A DNA stretch of 64,000 nt from Azospirillum sp. TSH58 (GTDB taxonomy: Bacteria > Pseudomonadota > Alphaproteobacteria > Azospirillales > Azospirillaceae). The translations under genes were made by a program, and so were the position numbers. The stretch is from positions 917,501-981,500 of the forward strand of contig NZ_CP022367.1 in assembly GCF_003119115.1 (NCBI RefSeq), given 5' to 3'. Shown in pieces: positions 62,213 through 64,000 of the stretch (within the stretch, counting starts at the first letter, position 1; every line of letters begins with the position of its first letter). Under the pieces are notes generated by a model. That model was not told where the DNA came from, searched no databases, and worked only from the letters and a program-made list of their open reading frames with translations.

Positions 62213-63672
62213 CCGTAGGCTTGATGGAGCGCGCCGGGCATCTGCCGGGGTTGTCCGCCGACGCGGTGGACTGGCGGACGCTGACCTTCCGGCGCGGCGC
62301 CGAGACGCTCGACGTCGCGGTGCCGGTGCTGAGAGAGGCACAGGTCGCCGAATTGGCAACGCGGGTGCGCACCAACGCGCGGGCCTGTCTGAAAAGCCGC
62401 ACCGTCGCCGAGATCGCCGCCGCCATCGACCGCGCCGTCGCCCGGCTGCTCGACCGCGACGACCCGTGGCGGCAAAAGGCGGAACGGCTGCTGCCGCTGG
62501 TCACCGGCTACGACGCGGAGATGGTCCGGCTGGGGCTGACCGGCTATCTGAAGACCTTCCGCGGGCCGGAGCTTCGGAAGTTCGTCGCGGAGGACTTCGC
62601 CAATCCGGCGGTGCTCGACGATTTCCAGCCGATGCCCAAGGGCGGCTTCGCCCGCGCCTTCGGGCCGGAGCTTCTGCTGCATGTCTGGGCGGGCAACGTG
62701 CCGGGCCTGCCGCTGTGGAGCCTGATTTCCGGCCTGCTGGTCAAGGCCGGAACGGTCGGCAAGCTGCCGAGCGCCGAGCCGCTGTTCGCCGGCTGGTTCG
62801 CGCAAATCCTGGCGGAGATCGACCCGGACCTGGCCGACTGCATCGCCATCGTCTGGTGGAAGGGCGGCGACGAGGCGGCGGAGCGGGCGTGGCTGGGCCG
62901 CGCCGACACGGTGGTCGCCTATGGCGGCAACGATGCGCTTGAGGCCATCCGGGCGCGGGTGCCGGTCACCACGCGCTTCCTGCCCTACGGTCACAAGATC
63001 AGCTTCGGCATGGTCGCCCGCTCCGCGCTGGACGCCGGGAAGGCGGGGGCGGTGGCCCGGCAGGCGGCCTACGACGTGGCGCGCTACGACCAGCAGGGCT
63101 GCTACTCGCCGCAGACCTTCTTCGTGGAGCGCGGCGGTCGGGTGTCGCCGCGCGAATTCGCCGGCTTTCTGGCGCATGAGCTGGACGCCATCGGCAGCAA
63201 GTTCCCGCGCCGCGCCCTGTCGATGGGCGAGGCGGGCAGCGTCGCGTCCTGGCGCAACGCGGAGGAGACGAAGGGCTTCGCCGACCCCGGCCGCGCCCTG
63301 CTGGGCGATCCGGCGGGAAGCTGGGCGGTCGCCTACACCGACGCGGCGGACGGGCTGTCGCCTTGCGGGCTGAACCGCACGGTGACGGTTGTGGCGGTGG
63401 ACCGGCTGGCCGACGCGGTGCCGGGGCTTGCGCCCTACCGCGCCTTCCTTCAGACCGTGGGCATCGCCGCGCCGCCGGAGGAGCTGTTCGCGCTGGCCGG
63501 GGCGCTGGGGGCGGTCGGGGTGACGCGCCTCTGCGCGCTGGGGCGCATGACCGCACCGGAGGCGGGCTGGCACCATGACGGGCGGTTCAACCTTCTGGAC
63601 CTCGTCACCATGACCGAGATCGAAGGCTCGGCGGAACGGGCGGCGGACGCTTTCGCCCCCTACACGGATTGA
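62209..63672 (+). CDS. LuxC-like acyl-CoA/acyl-protein reductase
   Basis: 487 aa. Acyl-CoA reductase family, related to aldehyde dehydrogenases. The likely catalytic cysteine is C298 in QQGCYSPQ; NAD(P)H-binding part around LLLHVWAGNVPGLPLWSLISGLLVKAG. It reduces activated acyl groups to aldehydes in the luciferase pathway, but no luxAB genes occur here. ATGA overlap with the LuxE-like gene, and an ABC ATPase gene follows after ten bases. Confidence 0.85.
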   Translation: MTVGLMERAGHLPGLSADAVDWRTLTFRRGAETLDVAVPVLREAQVAELATRVRTNARACLKSRTVAEIAAAIDRAVARLLDRDDPWRQKAERLLPLVTGYDAEMVRLGLTGYLKTFRGPELRKFVAEDFANPAVLDDFQPMPKGGFARAFGPELLLHVWAGNVPGLPLWSLISGLLVKAGTVGKLPSAEPLFAGWFAQILAEIDPDLADCIAIVWWKGGDEAAERAWLGRADTVVAYGGNDALEAIRARVPVTTRFLPYGHKISFGMVARSALDAGKAGAVARQAAYDVARYDQQGCYSPQTFFVERGGRVSPREFAGFLAHELDAIGSKFPRRALSMGEAGSVASWRNAEETKGFADPGRALLGDPAGSWAVAYTDAADGLSPCGLNRTVTVVAVDRLADAVPGLAPYRAFLQTVGIAAPPEELFALAGALGAVGVTRLCALGRMTAPEAGWHHDGRFNLLDLVTMTEIEGSAERAADAFAPYTD

Positions 63673-63682
63673 GGCGCCGGCC

Positions 63683-64000
63683 ATGAGCTTCGTCAGCATC
63701 GAACAGGCCGGCTACGGCGTCCCGAGCGGCGGCACCATCCTGGACCGGATCGACTGGACCATCGGGGAGGGCGAGTTCCATGCGCTGGTCGGGCGCAGCG
63801 GCTGCGGCAAGACGACCCTGCTGAAGCTGGTCGCCGGGCTGCTGGCCCCCTCGACCGGAACCGTCCGCATCCAGGGGGAGCCGGTGCGGGGGCCGGGCGC
63901 CCAGGTCGGCTTCGTCTTCCAGGCGCCGACGCTGCTGGACTGGCGGACGGTGCTCGACAACCTGCTGCTGCCCGTCTCGCTGACGCGCCGCCCGCAGCCG
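63683..64000 (+). CDS. ABC transporter ATPase (3' end outside window)
   Basis: First 106 residues. Walker A GRSGCGKTT is at about residues 37-45; the Q-loop is in GFVFQAPTLLDWRTV. This subclass (nitrate/taurine/thiamine-precursor type) typically pairs with NMT1/THI5-like binding proteins. It is the third gene behind the TPP riboswitch, consistent with uptake of a thiamine precursor or breakdown product. Permease and binding-protein genes would be expected beyond the window. Confidence 0.85.
   Translation, partial: MSFVSIEQAGYGVPSGGTILDRIDWTIGEGEFHALVGRSGCGKTTLLKLVAGLLAPSTGTVRIQGEPVRGPGAQVGFVFQAPTLLDWRTVLDNLLLPVSLTRRPQP

Noticed and set aside
62346-62361. CGCCGAATTGGCAACG inside the LuxC-like gene as a further 16-bp motif
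   Set aside because: Two to three mismatches, isolated and far from the cluster; expected by chance.
61103-63672. Bacterial luminescence operon
   Set aside because: LuxE- and LuxC-like genes are present but no luxAB or luxD; the upstream TPP riboswitch argues for another role.

Overview
The window is a GC-rich stretch (about 70% G+C, strong G/C bias at third codon positions) from an alphaproteobacterium, most likely Azospirillum or a close Rhodospirillales relative. This rests on gene content and style: a RepA-type initiator beside parAB, sigma54 plus NasT control of nitrate assimilation, and abundant GC-rich intergenic palindromes. The replicon looks like a chromid or megaplasmid. A plasmid-type origin (repA, parA, parB, DnaA-like boxes and a dispersed 16-bp motif) lies among household genes (sbcDC, uvrC, nadABC, mug, guaC). 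No tRNA, rRNA, insertion sequence, phage gene or CRISPR array was seen.

Layout. 1-5015: sbcD (5' end outside the window) and sbcC. 5108-6343: RTX-tailed trypsin-like protease. 6483-10427: replication and partition block, repA facing left, an origin-like region at 7455-8536, then parA and parB. 10468-11773: mug and a YoaK-like membrane protein. 12410-24572: nitrate/nitrite assimilation. A leftward nrtA-nrtB-nrtC-nasT operon and a rightward nirB-nirD-nasA-SUMT operon diverge from a 645-bp control region with two sigma54 promoters and two NasT-type two-hexaloop RNA leaders. 24495-33000: NlpC/P60 hydrolase, YgiQ radical SAM protein, small acidic proteins, a membrane-bound regulator, a MepK-like peptidase and small HTH-like proteins. 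33265-37342: uvrC, a LacI and a LysR regulator. 37624-43626: purine/urate catabolism (puuD, uraH, uraD, allantoate amidohydrolase, an M20 hydrolase) and guaC. 43784-45855: UDP-galactopyranose mutase, a tiny membrane-anchored protein and a methyltransferase. 45943-49608: nadA-nadB-nadC. 50180-57701: a respiratory formate dehydrogenase operon with assembly factors. 57775-60799: an M20 hydrolase and a two-domain glycosyltransferase. 60931-64000: a TPP riboswitch followed by LuxE-like and LuxC-like genes and the start of an ABC transporter.

How the genes work together. Nitrate is imported by NrtABC, reduced by NasA to nitrite and by NirBD to ammonium; the adjacent SUMT supplies siroheme precursor for NirB. 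Both operons appear to be controlled by nitrogen status (sigma54) and by NasT at the RNA level. PuuD, UraH and UraD convert urate to allantoin, and the amidohydrolase continues nitrogen release from allantoate. The formate dehydrogenase cluster encodes its Mo subunit, Fe-S subunit, cytochrome b subunit, a TorD-like chaperone and accessory proteins.

Most unusual points: (1) a 16-bp motif (core CGCTGA-N7-AACG) with about 24 copies centred on repA-parAB, some inside genes, and in the origin fused with a fixed 2-bp overlap to DnaA-like boxes; (2) a TPP riboswitch ahead of LuxE/LuxC-like acid-reduction genes plus an ABC transporter, a candidate undescribed thiamine-related salvage system; (3) palindromic repeats translated in frame in NasA and in a DUF3306 protein.
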